Origin: an uncultured Pelagibacteraceae bacterium
GTDB taxonomy: Bacteria; Pseudomonadota; Alphaproteobacteria; Pelagibacterales; Pelagibacteraceae
Reading direction: 5' to 3'
Length of the DNA: 64,000 nt
Assembly: GCA_902523615.1 (NCBI GenBank)
Contig: CABYZW010000004.1
Span: 1 to 64,000 of the forward strand
How positions within the stretch are numbered: the stretch's first letter is position 1; each line of letters begins with the position of its first letter. Below are positions 29,266-40,425 of this stretch, one piece after another. A program made the position numbers and the translations under genes. Under the pieces are notes generated by a model, which was not told where the DNA came from, ran no database searches, and worked only from the letters and a program-made list of their open reading frames with translations.

Positions 29266-29828
29266 GAATTATTGGAGGAAATTTTAAGGGAAAAAAAATT
29301 ACTCTACCTATTGATAAAAATACAAGACCATTAAGAGATCTTGTAAAAGAGTCAATTTTTAATCTAATTGTTCACTCCAAAATCTTAAATTGTAAAACAC
29401 AAGGTGCAAATATCTTAGATTTATTTTCAGGCTCTGGATCTTTTGGTTTAGAGTGTTACTCAAGAGGTGCCAAAAAAGTTCTTTTTATAGAAAATTACCC
29501 AAAAGTTCTAAAAATTTTGAAAAAGAATATTAGGTCAATTAGTGGAGAGCAAAGTTGTAAAATTATTGAGGAAGACTGCTTCACCATTTTTGAGAAAAAA
29601 AATTTAATCCAGGATAAGTTTGATTTAATTTTTATTGATCCACCTTATAAAGAAAAAAAAATAAATTTCTTATTAGATAAAATTTCTATAAATAAAATTT
29701 TAAATAACAATGGTTTAGTAATTATTCATAGACATCAAAAAGACGATATTGAAATATTAAATAAATTAAAGATTTTAGATCAACGTTCATACGGTATATC
29801 AAAGATTATTATAGGAACTATAATTTAA
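29262..29828 (+). CDS. rsmD: 16S rRNA m2G966 methyltransferase RsmD
   Basis: This 188-residue Rossmann methyltransferase begins MRIIGGNFKGKKI, contains TRPLRDLVKESIFNL, the SAM motif LDLFSGSGSFGLECYSRGA (about 50-68) and the catalytic DPPYKEKK (about 126-133), all standard for RsmD. It is coupled to purD by a 4-base ATGA-type overlap and meets pgi tail to tail with a 4-base overlap. Confidence 0.95.
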   Translation: MRIIGGNFKGKKITLPIDKNTRPLRDLVKESIFNLIVHSKILNCKTQGANILDLFSGSGSFGLECYSRGAKKVLFIENYPKVLKILKKNIRSISGEQSCKIIEEDCFTIFEKKNLIQDKFDLIFIDPPYKEKKINFLLDKISINKILNNNGLVIIHRHQKDDIEILNKLKILDQRSYGISKIIIGTII

Positions 29829-30976
29829 AATAATTTTTTTGTTTCAGTTTTAATTAGTTCTACAGCTGGTTGGTTATAAGGATTAATATTCATTGCTCTT
29901 CCAATTAATATTGTTTCTAACATAAAAAAAGTAAACAGTGTTCCCAAAGTTTCCTCATTTCTTTTTGAAATAAAAAAACTTCTGAAAGGCATTTTTTTTT
30001 GTTTAAAAACTTTCTGAGTGGCTTTAAATTGTGCTAACTTAATATCCTCTATATTTTTATCTCTAAGATATGAGTGAGAATTTAATATTTCTTTATTTCT
30101 TATTTTATTAGTTACATTTTCTTTAACAAAAAAAAATGTGTAAAAATTGTTCTTTTTTCCTGCTAGATAAAGTTGCATTAAGCTGTGGTTATCTTTTGGC
30201 ATGTTCGAAACAATTGGTAGTATTCCCTTATTACTTTTTCCTAAACTCTCAGCTACTAATTGTTGGTACCAATAAAATAAGTCTGAAGATTTTTGATCAT
30301 AATTTAAAATAATTGAGTTAGTTTTATTATTTCTTTGTAAATCTAATATACTAGAAACATTTTTAACTAACGAATTTAAAAACTTTTTGTTTTTTATTAA
30401 ATTATTTAATTGTCTAAACTTTAGACAATTAAGGCCCATTATTTCAGCAGGTAGCATTCCAACTTCAGAAAGAACTGAATATCTTCCACCAATAAAATTA
30501 TTATGATGTATTACTTCAGACTTTAACTTTTTGGCCAGTGAATTCAAATAACTCTCTTTATTTTCAGTTATAAAAATATTTTTTTGATTTTTTTTCGAGT
30601 AAAAATTTACATTAGTAATTGTTTCAAGAGTATTTCCAGATTTAGAAACTATAAGATTTAAACTTTTTTTTCTTGCTTTAAATTTATCATCACTTAAATC
30701 ATCAATAAAAATAAAATTTTTATTGATACATCCTTTAAAAAAATTATAAATCGAGCGAGTACCCAAAGAAGAACCACCGATCCCAATTAAATTTATATTT
30801 TTATATTTTTTTAATTTAGTGACTAAGTTTTTACTATAAGAATTTTTATATGAATTTTTAAAAGACTCTATCAGTGGATTTTTTGTAGAAATTAATTCTT
30901 TAACTAGATCGACTATTTTTTTTTTAGGTTTTCTACTATTAAAATTTTTCAAATAAATATTTTTAGATATATTCAT
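29825..30976 (-). CDS. pgi: Glucose-6-phosphate isomerase (divergent, short)
   Basis: This 383-residue protein is shorter than the common 430-550-residue enzymes but keeps the SIS-fold motifs: IGIGGSSLGTRSIYNFF (about 61-77), SKSGNTLETITN (about 112-123), GGRYSVLSEVGMLP (about 163-176) with the catalytic Glu, and DNHSLMQLYLAGKK with the active-site His. It interconverts glucose-6-phosphate and fructose-6-phosphate. It directly abuts the small lipoprotein gene in a run with lspA and ileS. Confidence 0.88.
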   Translation of the reverse strand: MNISKNIYLKNFNSRKPKKKIVDLVKELISTKNPLIESFKNSYKNSYSKNLVTKLKKYKNINLIGIGGSSLGTRSIYNFFKGCINKNFIFIDDLSDDKFKARKKSLNLIVSKSGNTLETITNVNFYSKKNQKNIFITENKESYLNSLAKKLKSEVIHHNNFIGGRYSVLSEVGMLPAEIMGLNCLKFRQLNNLIKNKKFLNSLVKNVSSILDLQRNNKTNSIILNYDQKSSDLFYWYQQLVAESLGKSNKGILPIVSNMPKDNHSLMQLYLAGKKNNFYTFFFVKENVTNKIRNKEILNSHSYLRDKNIEDIKLAQFKATQKVFKQKKMPFRSFFISKRNEETLGTLFTFFMLETILIGRAMNINPYNQPAVELIKTETKKLF

Positions 30977-31290
30977 TAATTCTTAATTTTTTCTAAAATA
31001 TTCTTTTCGATTTTATTAAAATCACTACTGTTGCTTGATGTGTTTACTATACTCCTGTTTTTATTAATAAGTTCCTGAATTTGATTTGACGAAATTGTTA
31101 CTTGTTTTTTTTCACTCCCCTCTGGAGTAGGCAATTCGTTAAATTCTGGTGGTAAAACAAGTGGATTTTTTTTTTCAACTAAAAATTCATCTGCTCCCTC
31201 TGATTTTTTTTTTAAAGATAGTCCGTCTTTCATTGATGAACAACCTGCTAAAAAAAACGAAATTATGACTATTATAAAAAATTTAAACAT
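30976..31290 (-). CDS. Small lipoprotein, DUF3035 (BamF-like)
   Basis: This 104-residue protein has a signal peptide with lipobox LAGCSS (cysteine about 17) and the block KKSEGADEFLVEKKNPLVLPPEF, closely matching DUF3035 proteins that follow lspA in many Alphaproteobacteria and are called BamF in some. BamF is an outer-membrane assembly partner; that role here is inferred from sequence and from the position next to lspA, the enzyme that would process it. It overlaps lspA by 8 bases. Confidence 0.82.
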   Translation of the reverse strand: MFKFFIIVIISFFLAGCSSMKDGLSLKKKSEGADEFLVEKKNPLVLPPEFNELPTPEGSEKKQVTISSNQIQELINKNRSIVNTSSNSSDFNKIEKNILEKIKN

Positions 31291-31768
31291 TTTTCCTTCT
31301 AAATAAATCAGAGCAAATTATTAAAATTACTCCGACTGTAATAAATATATCAGCTACATTAAATATAAACCAATGAAAATTATTAATATATATATCTATA
31401 AAATCAGGTACAGCTGAGTAATAAAGTCTATCTGCAATATTTCCAAACGAGCCACCAGCAATAATTGCATAACTAAGTTTTTCAAAACCTTTTGACTTAG
31501 CCATTAAAAAAATAATTATCAAAGTAATTAAAATAATAAAAGAAGTTAAGATATCATAATATAATTTCTGATCAAAAGATAGTAGTCCAAAGGCAATACC
31601 CTCATTCCATATTAAATTTATATTTAAAAATTTAGATGTGAACAAATTAGAGGATAAATTTGTTTCACTTTTTAAAATAACATAGAATTTTGAAATTCTA
31701 TCTAAAGAAAAAATAATTATTATTATAAAGATACAAACAAAAAAATTTTTTTTTAGATATTCTGGCAT
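31283..31768 (-). CDS. lspA: Lipoprotein signal peptidase LspA
   Basis: This 161-residue four-helix membrane aspartyl protease cleaves prolipoproteins. The two catalytic aspartates are in GSFGNIADRLYY (about 108-119) and FNVADIFITVG (about 136-146), and NEGIAFGLLSF is the conserved loop near residue 54. It abuts ileS (shared base at 31768), the usual ileS-lspA pair. Confidence 0.96.
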   Translation of the reverse strand: MPEYLKKNFFVCIFIIIIIFSLDRISKFYVILKSETNLSSNLFTSKFLNINLIWNEGIAFGLLSFDQKLYYDILTSFIILITLIIIFLMAKSKGFEKLSYAIIAGGSFGNIADRLYYSAVPDFIDIYINNFHWFIFNVADIFITVGVILIICSDLFRRKNV

Positions 31769-34482
31769 TAAGGATGTCTCTCACATGGGTCAGGACTAAT
31801 TTTCCAACATACTGGACATTTCTTACCTGATGCCTTTTGAGTCATGACTGTTACATCGTTTTTATCATCAAAATTAATTTCTACTTTAGAGGTTATGCAT
31901 AACTCTGATAAATCTAAATTTCCTACGATTTCTTTAAATTTACTATTTAGTTTAATTTGTAGCTCAGCCTCCAGACTTGAGCCTATTTCTTTAGTTGCTC
32001 TTTTTTCTTCTATGCTAATATTGCAAATATCTCTAATCTTTATTAATTCAGACCATTTCTCTGCAAGATCATGATTTTCAAATTTTTTTGGGAAATCTAT
32101 AAAATTTTCTAAATGAATACTTTTATTTTTTTTTGATACTAACTGGTAAATTTCTTCTGTAGTAAATGAAAGGATTGGAGCAAACCATTTTAATAAAGAG
32201 TCTAATAATACATTTAAAACGGTAATACAAGATTGTCTTTTAACAGAGTCGACAGGATCACAATATAAAGTATCTTTTCTTATATCAAAATAAAATGCTG
32301 ATAAGTCTACAGTACAAAAATTCAACAATTCCTTATAAAGATTATGAAAATCGTAGTTTTTGAAATAATCATTAAATTTATTGTTTAAACAAAATATTTT
32401 GTGAAGCATAAATTGCTCAAGCTCAGGTAAATTTTGTATATCAAGCTTTTCAAGGCTTTTATTCTCAAATTTATCATTAAGATTTCCTAACAAATATCTA
32501 AAAGTATTTCTTATTTTACGATATGATTCTGAGTGTTGATCTAGTATTGAATAATCTATTCTCAAATCCTCTTCATAATTGGAGGAGGCTACCCAAATTC
32601 TTAAGATATCAGCCCCATACTTTTTTAAAATATCTTCAGGAGCTATAACATTTCCTTGAGATTTTGACATTTTAAGACCTTTCCCATCAACCACAAAACC
32701 ATGGGATAAGATTGACTCAAATGGAGCTTTGCCTCTTGTTCCACAAGATTCTAATAAAGATGAATGAAACCATCCTCGATGTTGATCAGAACCTTCTAAA
32801 TACATTGAAGCTGGCCATTTAAGATCTTCTCTTTTTTCCAAGACAAAAGAATGAGTAGATCCACTATCGAACCATACTTCTACAATGTCACTAAGTTTTT
32901 CAAAATCTTCTGCTTTATATTTTTTTCCTAAAAATTTTTGGGGATCATCAGAAAACCAACAATCAGAGCCCTCTTTTTCATAAATTTTTGCGATATTTTC
33001 AAACAATTCATTTTCAATTAAAATTTCTTTAGTTTTTTTATTTACAAAAATAGGTAATGGAACCCCCCAAACTCTTTGTCGAGAAACACACCAATCAGGT
33101 CTAGTCTCAATCATTGATTTTAGTCTTTCCTTACCTTTGCTAGGATAAAATTTTGTTTCATCAATAGCTTTCAAAGCTTTATCTCTAAGTTTATGACTCT
33201 CCATAGAAATAAACCATTGAGGAGTTGCTCTGTGAACCAAAGGGGCTTTGGATCTCCATGAATGAGGATAAGAATGAATAAGTTCACCATTCTTTAAAAG
33301 TTTTTGGTGTTTTTTTAATTTTTCTATTACAATTGGATTGGCTTTAAAAATATGTATTCCTTCAAACAAAGATACATTTTTGGTATATTTACCATCTCCA
33401 TCAACTGTTTCTATTGCTTTAATTCCATTATTTAAACAAAGATTAAAGTCATCTGGTCCATGACTTGGTGCGCAATGAACAATGCCTGTTCCCTGTTCTG
33501 TTGTAACAAAATGAGCTTCTAGCATTGGTATGTCATGATCATAACCTGAGTCTAAAAATGGATGTTTACAAATTGTATGTTTAAAATCCTTGCCTTTAAA
33601 TTTTTTTAGCTTTTTGTAATTCTTAATATCACAGTCTTTGAGGGCAATTTCTGACAAGGCTTCTGCTAAAACAATTTTTTTATTTTTAAAATCACCGTCA
33701 TCTTTTATTTCAATTATCAAATAGTCTAAACTTTCATTATATGCTAAAGCTTTATTTGCAGGGATTGTCCAGGGAGTAGTTGTCCAGATAATTATATCAC
33801 TATTTTCAAGTTCTCTAATTTTTGAGGATTTTACTGGAAAAGATACATAAACAGTATCAGACTTATGATCTTGATATTCCACTTCAGCATCTGCTAAAGC
33901 TGTTTTTTCAACAGTGGACCACAATACTGGTTTAAATCCCCTATAAAGACTACCTTCTTTTAAGAATTTACCTAGCTCTCTAACTATCTGAGCCTCAGCA
34001 TCAAAACTCATTGTTGAATAATAATTTTCCCAATCACCCACTACACCTAGTCTTTTGAATTGTTCTTTATGAATCTCTATCCATTTTTCGGCAAAAGCTC
34101 TACATTCTTTTCTAAATTCAACAATAGGCACTTCATTTTTATTTTTTTTATTTTTTTTATATTGTTCCTCTATTTTCCATTCAATTGGTAATCCGTGACA
34201 ATCCCAGCCTGGAACATAAACGGAGTCTTTACCATCCATTTGATGAAATTTCACAATTATGTCTTTTAAAATTTTATTTAAAGCAGTACCCATATGAATA
34301 TTTCCATTTGCATATGGAGGACCATCGTGTAGTACAAATTTTTCTTTGCCTCTATTTGAACTTCTCAATTCTTTATAAAGATTAATTTTTTTCCACAATT
34401 CAAGTATTTCAGGTTCCCTAATTGGTAAATTCGCTTTCATAGAGAAAGCTGTTTTTGGTAGATTTATTTCTTCTTTGCTCAT
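31768..34482 (-). CDS. ileS: Isoleucyl-tRNA synthetase
   Basis: This 904-residue class I synthetase has PPYANGNIHMGTALNK (about 54-69, HIGH-type motif HMGT), the editing CP1 domain, KMSKS in GLKMSKSQGN (about 606-615), and a C-terminal zinc-knuckle remnant KCPVCWKISPDPCERHP at the very end. In many bacterial IleS proteins this knuckle has two Cys-x2-Cys pairs; here the second pair is Cys-Glu-Arg-His and the protein stops one residue later. The overlap of 4 bases with ribF and abutment with lspA give the conserved ribF-ileS-lspA order. Confidence 0.97.
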   Translation of the reverse strand: MSKEEINLPKTAFSMKANLPIREPEILELWKKINLYKELRSSNRGKEKFVLHDGPPYANGNIHMGTALNKILKDIIVKFHQMDGKDSVYVPGWDCHGLPIEWKIEEQYKKNKKNKNEVPIVEFRKECRAFAEKWIEIHKEQFKRLGVVGDWENYYSTMSFDAEAQIVRELGKFLKEGSLYRGFKPVLWSTVEKTALADAEVEYQDHKSDTVYVSFPVKSSKIRELENSDIIIWTTTPWTIPANKALAYNESLDYLIIEIKDDGDFKNKKIVLAEALSEIALKDCDIKNYKKLKKFKGKDFKHTICKHPFLDSGYDHDIPMLEAHFVTTEQGTGIVHCAPSHGPDDFNLCLNNGIKAIETVDGDGKYTKNVSLFEGIHIFKANPIVIEKLKKHQKLLKNGELIHSYPHSWRSKAPLVHRATPQWFISMESHKLRDKALKAIDETKFYPSKGKERLKSMIETRPDWCVSRQRVWGVPLPIFVNKKTKEILIENELFENIAKIYEKEGSDCWFSDDPQKFLGKKYKAEDFEKLSDIVEVWFDSGSTHSFVLEKREDLKWPASMYLEGSDQHRGWFHSSLLESCGTRGKAPFESILSHGFVVDGKGLKMSKSQGNVIAPEDILKKYGADILRIWVASSNYEEDLRIDYSILDQHSESYRKIRNTFRYLLGNLNDKFENKSLEKLDIQNLPELEQFMLHKIFCLNNKFNDYFKNYDFHNLYKELLNFCTVDLSAFYFDIRKDTLYCDPVDSVKRQSCITVLNVLLDSLLKWFAPILSFTTEEIYQLVSKKNKSIHLENFIDFPKKFENHDLAEKWSELIKIRDICNISIEEKRATKEIGSSLEAELQIKLNSKFKEIVGNLDLSELCITSKVEINFDDKNDVTVMTQKASGKKCPVCWKISPDPCERHP

Positions 34483-35411
34483 TTTGTTTTTTTTGCAACT
34501 AATAAGTCATTTTTAATTTGTTTTTTTAATTGATCTACATTTTTGAATTTCTTTTCTTTTCTAATAAATTTCAGAAATTCAACTGATAAATCTTTATTAT
34601 ATAAATTTCCAGAGAAATTAAATAAATGAACCTCTAATAATATTTTTTTTCCATTGAAAGTGGGTCGATACCCTAAATTTGCTATACCTTTAATAACTTT
34701 TATATGATTTTTTATTTTAACTCTTACTGCGTAAACTCCAGGACATACTAGAACATAATCATGTATATCAATGTTTGCCGTAGGAAAACCAATCCTTTTT
34801 CCCAACTGTTTTCCTTTTTGAACTTTACCTTCGATCGACCAGTTTCTATTTAAAAGAAAATTTGCCTCTTTTAATTTGCCTCTTTGTAAGTAATTTCTTA
34901 CTAAAGATGAGGAAACTATTTTTTTGTTTTTAATTAGTGGTTTTGGTTTTACTATTCTATAATTGTATTCCTTTTCATATTTAATTAATTGTTTAACATC
35001 TCCTTCCCTTTTATTGCCAAATCGAAAGTTATTACTAACAAATATAAATTTCGCCTCTAATTTTCTTTTCAAAATTTTTTTTATAAAATCCATCGATCTA
35101 GTTTTAGAAAATTTTTTATCGAATTTTTTGATAATGATAAAATCAACTTTAAATTTATTTAAAAGATTAATTTTTTGATTTTGATTAGATATTCTGAAAT
35201 TTTTAATACTTTTTTTAAAAAACATTTTTGGCATTGGCTCAAATGTTAAAACACCAATTTTTGTAGAATATTTTTTTTTAAAACTTTTTGCTAAATTAAA
35301 TAATTTTTGATGACCTTTGTGAAGCCCATCAAAATTCCCAATTAAAAGTATAGAGCGTTTGTGTTTAGATTTAATATTTAAATTATTATATATATTAATC
35401 ATTTTTACCAT
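34479..35411 (-). CDS. ribF: Bifunctional riboflavin kinase/FAD synthetase RibF
   Basis: This 310-residue protein has an N-terminal nucleotidyltransferase domain with ILLIGNFDGLHKGHQKLF (about 21-38), FVSNNFRFGNKREGD in the middle, and a C-terminal flavokinase domain with GKRIGFPTANI and CPGVYAVRV. It makes FMN and FAD, needed by the flavoproteins in this window. It lies between the HAD-IIA gene (7-base overlap) and ileS (4-base overlap). Confidence 0.95.
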   Translation of the reverse strand: MVKMINIYNNLNIKSKHKRSILLIGNFDGLHKGHQKLFNLAKSFKKKYSTKIGVLTFEPMPKMFFKKSIKNFRISNQNQKINLLNKFKVDFIIIKKFDKKFSKTRSMDFIKKILKRKLEAKFIFVSNNFRFGNKREGDVKQLIKYEKEYNYRIVKPKPLIKNKKIVSSSLVRNYLQRGKLKEANFLLNRNWSIEGKVQKGKQLGKRIGFPTANIDIHDYVLVCPGVYAVRVKIKNHIKVIKGIANLGYRPTFNGKKILLEVHLFNFSGNLYNKDLSVEFLKFIRKEKKFKNVDQLKKQIKNDLLVAKKTK

Positions 35412-36229
35412 TTAAGTTCTGATTGAATATAATTGCAGATTGTTTCATAAGATTTTGTTGTTTCTTCAATGCCATTTTTTTTAATTTCCTCTTTGTGAAT
35501 ACCATTAGATATTAACAAAGAATCAAAATTTAGAAGATTTGCTCCCTTTATATCTGTATTTAAATTATCACCAATTGATAATATTTTTTTATTCTTTTTA
35601 TCATTATCAATAGACTGATGGTAAACCTCAGGATAAGGTTTTCCAAAATATACAACTTCTCCACCCATTTTTTCATATATCATCGCTACAGAACCTGCAC
35701 ATAATTCTCTTTTATTTCCTCTGTCCACTATTAAATCAGGGTTTGTGCAGATCATTTTTTTTTTAAAATTTTTTTCAAATAAATTTTTATAATATCTCAA
35801 ATCATCATTATGTTCATCAAATAGTCCGGTACATAAAAAATATTCACTATCTTTTACATTGTCAGATTTCATTTTTTCAAAATCTTTAAATAAATCAAAG
35901 TCTCTGGGTGGGCCAACATGAAAAAAAGATTGGTTTAATAAGTTCTTTTTAAGATAATTCAATGCAGCCTCTCCTGAGGTAAAAACATGCTCTCTAATTT
36001 CTTTTTCCATTCCCATCTTTTCTAAAAAAGATTTTACGGTACTATTTGGTCTTGGGGCGTTTGTTAGTAAAACATAATCCTTTTTTTTTTTATTTAACTC
36101 TTTTAGAGTTTTTATAGCCTCATTATGAAGAAAGACTCCATTATGCACTACTCCCCATAGGTCCACATAAAACAATTGATAATTATCAGCTATGGAGCTC
36201 AACCCCTCTTTATCTAAATTTTTAGTCAT
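35405..36229 (-). CDS. HAD-IIA family hydrolase (sugar phosphatase-like)
   Basis: This 274-residue protein has motif I FYVDLWGVVHNG (about 21-32), with the nucleophile Asp, motif II VLLTNAPRPNSTV (about 53-65), and the C-terminal IGDNLNTDIKGANLLNFDSLLIS block typical of class IIA HAD phosphatases. It matches the alphaproteobacterial subfamily often found beside ribF. The substrate is unknown. It is the first gene of the minus-strand run ending with pgi and is divergent from groES. Confidence 0.88.
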   Translation of the reverse strand: MTKNLDKEGLSSIADNYQLFYVDLWGVVHNGVFLHNEAIKTLKELNKKKKDYVLLTNAPRPNSTVKSFLEKMGMEKEIREHVFTSGEAALNYLKKNLLNQSFFHVGPPRDFDLFKDFEKMKSDNVKDSEYFLCTGLFDEHNDDLRYYKNLFEKNFKKKMICTNPDLIVDRGNKRELCAGSVAMIYEKMGGEVVYFGKPYPEVYHQSIDNDKKNKKILSIGDNLNTDIKGANLLNFDSLLISNGIHKEEIKKNGIEETTKSYETICNYIQSELKW

Positions 36230-36298
36230 TAAAATAATCTATAACCCAAAAAATCCCCAAATTCCCTTAATTTTTAACAAACTTATTTGGATCTTTAT

Positions 36299-36326
36299 CT
36301 TGAAATAGTGGGTCCAATATCTATAT
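36299..36326 (+). promoter_or_regulatory. Candidate sigma-32 (RpoH) promoter of groES-groEL
   Basis: The -35 box CTTGAAA (36299-36305) is perfect. After 13 bases comes ATCTATAT (36319-36326), which keeps the ATAT half of the RpoH -10 element CCCCATAT but lacks most of its cytosines. The groES ATG is about 25 bases further on with the Shine-Dalgarno sequence AAGGAG. The same 13-base spacing is seen at hsp20 (53177). Confidence 0.65.
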
Positions 36327-36351
36327 GAAGTAAATATTATAAAGGAGAATT

Positions 36352-38326
<1,975 letters not shown>

Positions 38327-38349
38327 CCCAACCTCAATTATAGAAATTT

Positions 38350-38379
38350 AAAGGCCATCTTTTGATGGCCTTTTTTTTT
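38350..38379 (+). terminator. Rho-independent terminator of groEL
   Basis: A 10-bp perfect stem (AAAGGCCATC / GATGGCCTTT, 38350-38359 with 38364-38373) with a TTTT loop is followed by a run of T to 38379. Confidence 0.93.
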
Positions 38380-38400
38380 GATATAACTAAAATATCTCTT

Positions 38401-38538
38401 ATGTCAAAAAGATACAGTGGAAAATCATTTAAAGATTCAAGTGTAAATAAAAAACCAAAATTAAGTTTCAAAGAAAAAAGAAGATTAAAAAGAGAAAAAA
38501 AAAAACAAAATAACGACATTTTTTGTTCAAAATCCTAA
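38401..38538 (+). CDS. Putative small basic protein, 45 residues
   Basis: An ATG frame just after the groEL terminator encodes a very basic protein (MSKRYSGKSFKDSS, then KKPKLSFKEKRRLKREKKK, ending CSKS). There is no clear Shine-Dalgarno sequence. The charge pattern resembles small ribosome- or RNA-associated proteins, but I recognise no family. Lysine-rich short frames arise easily in such AT-rich DNA, so this could be chance. Confidence 0.35.
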   Translation: MSKRYSGKSFKDSSVNKKPKLSFKEKRRLKREKKKQNNDIFCSKS

Positions 38539-38598
38539 TATTTATTGGCTTTTTTAAAGTTTTCAAAAAAAATTTTTAAGGTATAAGAGCCAGAATTT

Positions 38599-40425
38599 AT
38601 GAGCAAAGATATTAGAAACATCACTATAATTGCACACGTCGATCACGGAAAAACTACTTTAATTGATAATCTGATGAAACAAAGTGGCTCATTTAGAGAA
38701 AATGAAGTTGTTGATGAAAGATTAATGGATTCAGGTGAACTTGAGAAAGAAAGAGGAATAACAATTTTAGCGAAACCAGCATCTATTAATTGGAAAGATT
38801 CAAGAATAAATATTATCGATACTCCAGGACACCGAGATTTCGCAGCAGAAGTCGAAAGAGTTTTAAGCATGGCCGATGGCGCATTACTTTTAATTGACTC
38901 TGCTGAAGGAGTTATGCCTCAAACAAAATTTGTATTATCTAAAGCTCTGAAACAAGGTTTAAAACCAATTGTTGTAATCAATAAATTAGATAAATCAGAT
39001 CAAAGAGCTGATGAAGTTTTAGATGAAACTTTTGATTTATTTGTAAGTTTAGATGCAAATGAAGAACAACTGGACTTTCCTGTTTTATACGCAAGTGGAA
39101 GATCTGGTTGGGCTGATAAAGAAATTGATGGTCCAAAGGAAAATTTAAATCCTTTGTTAGATCAAATTATTGACCATGTAAAACCAGCTAAACTTGATAA
39201 ATTAAAGCCATTTGCAATGTTGTCTACTCTTCTTTATGCAGACAATTTCTTGGGGAGAAGCTTAGTTGGGAAAATTGCTCAAGGAACTGCAAAAGCTAAT
39301 CAATCGATCAAAGCTATAAATCTAAAAGGTGAAAAAGTGGATGAAGGAAGACTTACTAAAATTTTTAGATATGAGGGTACAAAAAAAGTACCCATTGAAA
39401 TTGGTGAGGCGGGAGATATTGTGGTTGTTGCTGGTTTAGAAAAAGCAAATGTCGCTGACACAATTTGTGATCTTGAGGTAAATAATCCTATTAAAGCTAC
39501 TCCAATAGATCCACCAACAATGTCTATTACAATTACTGTAAACACATCTCCTCTTGCAGGAACTGAGGGTAAAAAGCTTACAAGTACTCAAATAAGAGAT
39601 AGGTTGGTTCTAGAGGCACAAAATAATGTTGGAATTACTTTTACAGAAAATGAAGGTAACGACTCTTTTGTTGTAAGCGGTAGAGGTGAATTAATGTTAG
39701 AAATTTTACTCACTCAAATGAGAAGAGAAGGTTTTGAAATGACTGTTAGTCCACCAAAAGTTCTCTATAAAAAAGATGAAAATGGTAACAAACTTGAGCC
39801 AATAGAAGAAATAACTATGGACCTAGATGAGGAATATTCCTCAAAAATTATTGACTCCATGAATAGAAGAAAAGGCAAATTAATAGAATTAAAAGATACT
39901 GGTAAAAATAAAAAAAGATTACTCTTTCATGCACCAACAAGAGGTTTAATGGGATACACAAGTCGGTTTTTAACACTTACAAAAGGTAATGGAGTAATTA
40001 ACAGAATTTTTCATGCATATGGACCATTTGAGGGTGAAATGGAAGGTAGAAGAAATGGTGCACTTATTTCAATGGAACAAGGAAAAGCAGTTGCATTTGC
40101 AATATTTAATCTACAGGCTAGGGGAGAAATGTTTGTAACTCATAATGATCCTGTTTATGCAGGCATGATTGTGGGATTATCTCCTAAACCTGGAGATATG
40201 ATTATTAATGTTATGAAAGGAAAAAAATTAACGAATATGAGAACACAAGGTACAGATGAAAATGTCGTTCTAACGCCAGTAAGAAAAATGTCCATCGCAG
40301 AGCAATTAAGTATATTAAATACTGATGAGGCTTTGGAAATCACTCCAGACTCTTGTAGATTAAGAAAAGCTATTCTCGATCCGCATGAAAGAAAGAGAAG
40401 TGAAAAATCAGGCGCTGCAGCTTAA
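38599..40425 (+). CDS. typA: Ribosome-associated GTPase TypA/BipA
   Basis: This 608-residue translational GTPase has G1 AHVDHGKTTLIDNLM (about 13-27), the switch I ERGITILAKPAS, G3 DTPGHRDFAAEVERV (about 74-88), and G4 VINKLDKSDQRADEV. EF-G-like domains III and V follow, and the TypA-specific C terminus includes TPVRKMSIAEQLSIL and CRLRKAILDP. It acts in ribosome assembly and stress or cold adaptation. It ends in a 4-base tail-to-tail overlap with the YczE gene. Confidence 0.97.
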   Translation: MSKDIRNITIIAHVDHGKTTLIDNLMKQSGSFRENEVVDERLMDSGELEKERGITILAKPASINWKDSRINIIDTPGHRDFAAEVERVLSMADGALLLIDSAEGVMPQTKFVLSKALKQGLKPIVVINKLDKSDQRADEVLDETFDLFVSLDANEEQLDFPVLYASGRSGWADKEIDGPKENLNPLLDQIIDHVKPAKLDKLKPFAMLSTLLYADNFLGRSLVGKIAQGTAKANQSIKAINLKGEKVDEGRLTKIFRYEGTKKVPIEIGEAGDIVVVAGLEKANVADTICDLEVNNPIKATPIDPPTMSITITVNTSPLAGTEGKKLTSTQIRDRLVLEAQNNVGITFTENEGNDSFVVSGRGELMLEILLTQMRREGFEMTVSPPKVLYKKDENGNKLEPIEEITMDLDEEYSSKIIDSMNRRKGKLIELKDTGKNKKRLLFHAPTRGLMGYTSRFLTLTKGNGVINRIFHAYGPFEGEMEGRRNGALISMEQGKAVAFAIFNLQARGEMFVTHNDPVYAGMIVGLSPKPGDMIINVMKGKKLTNMRTQGTDENVVLTPVRKMSIAEQLSILNTDEALEITPDSCRLRKAILDPHERKRSEKSGAAA

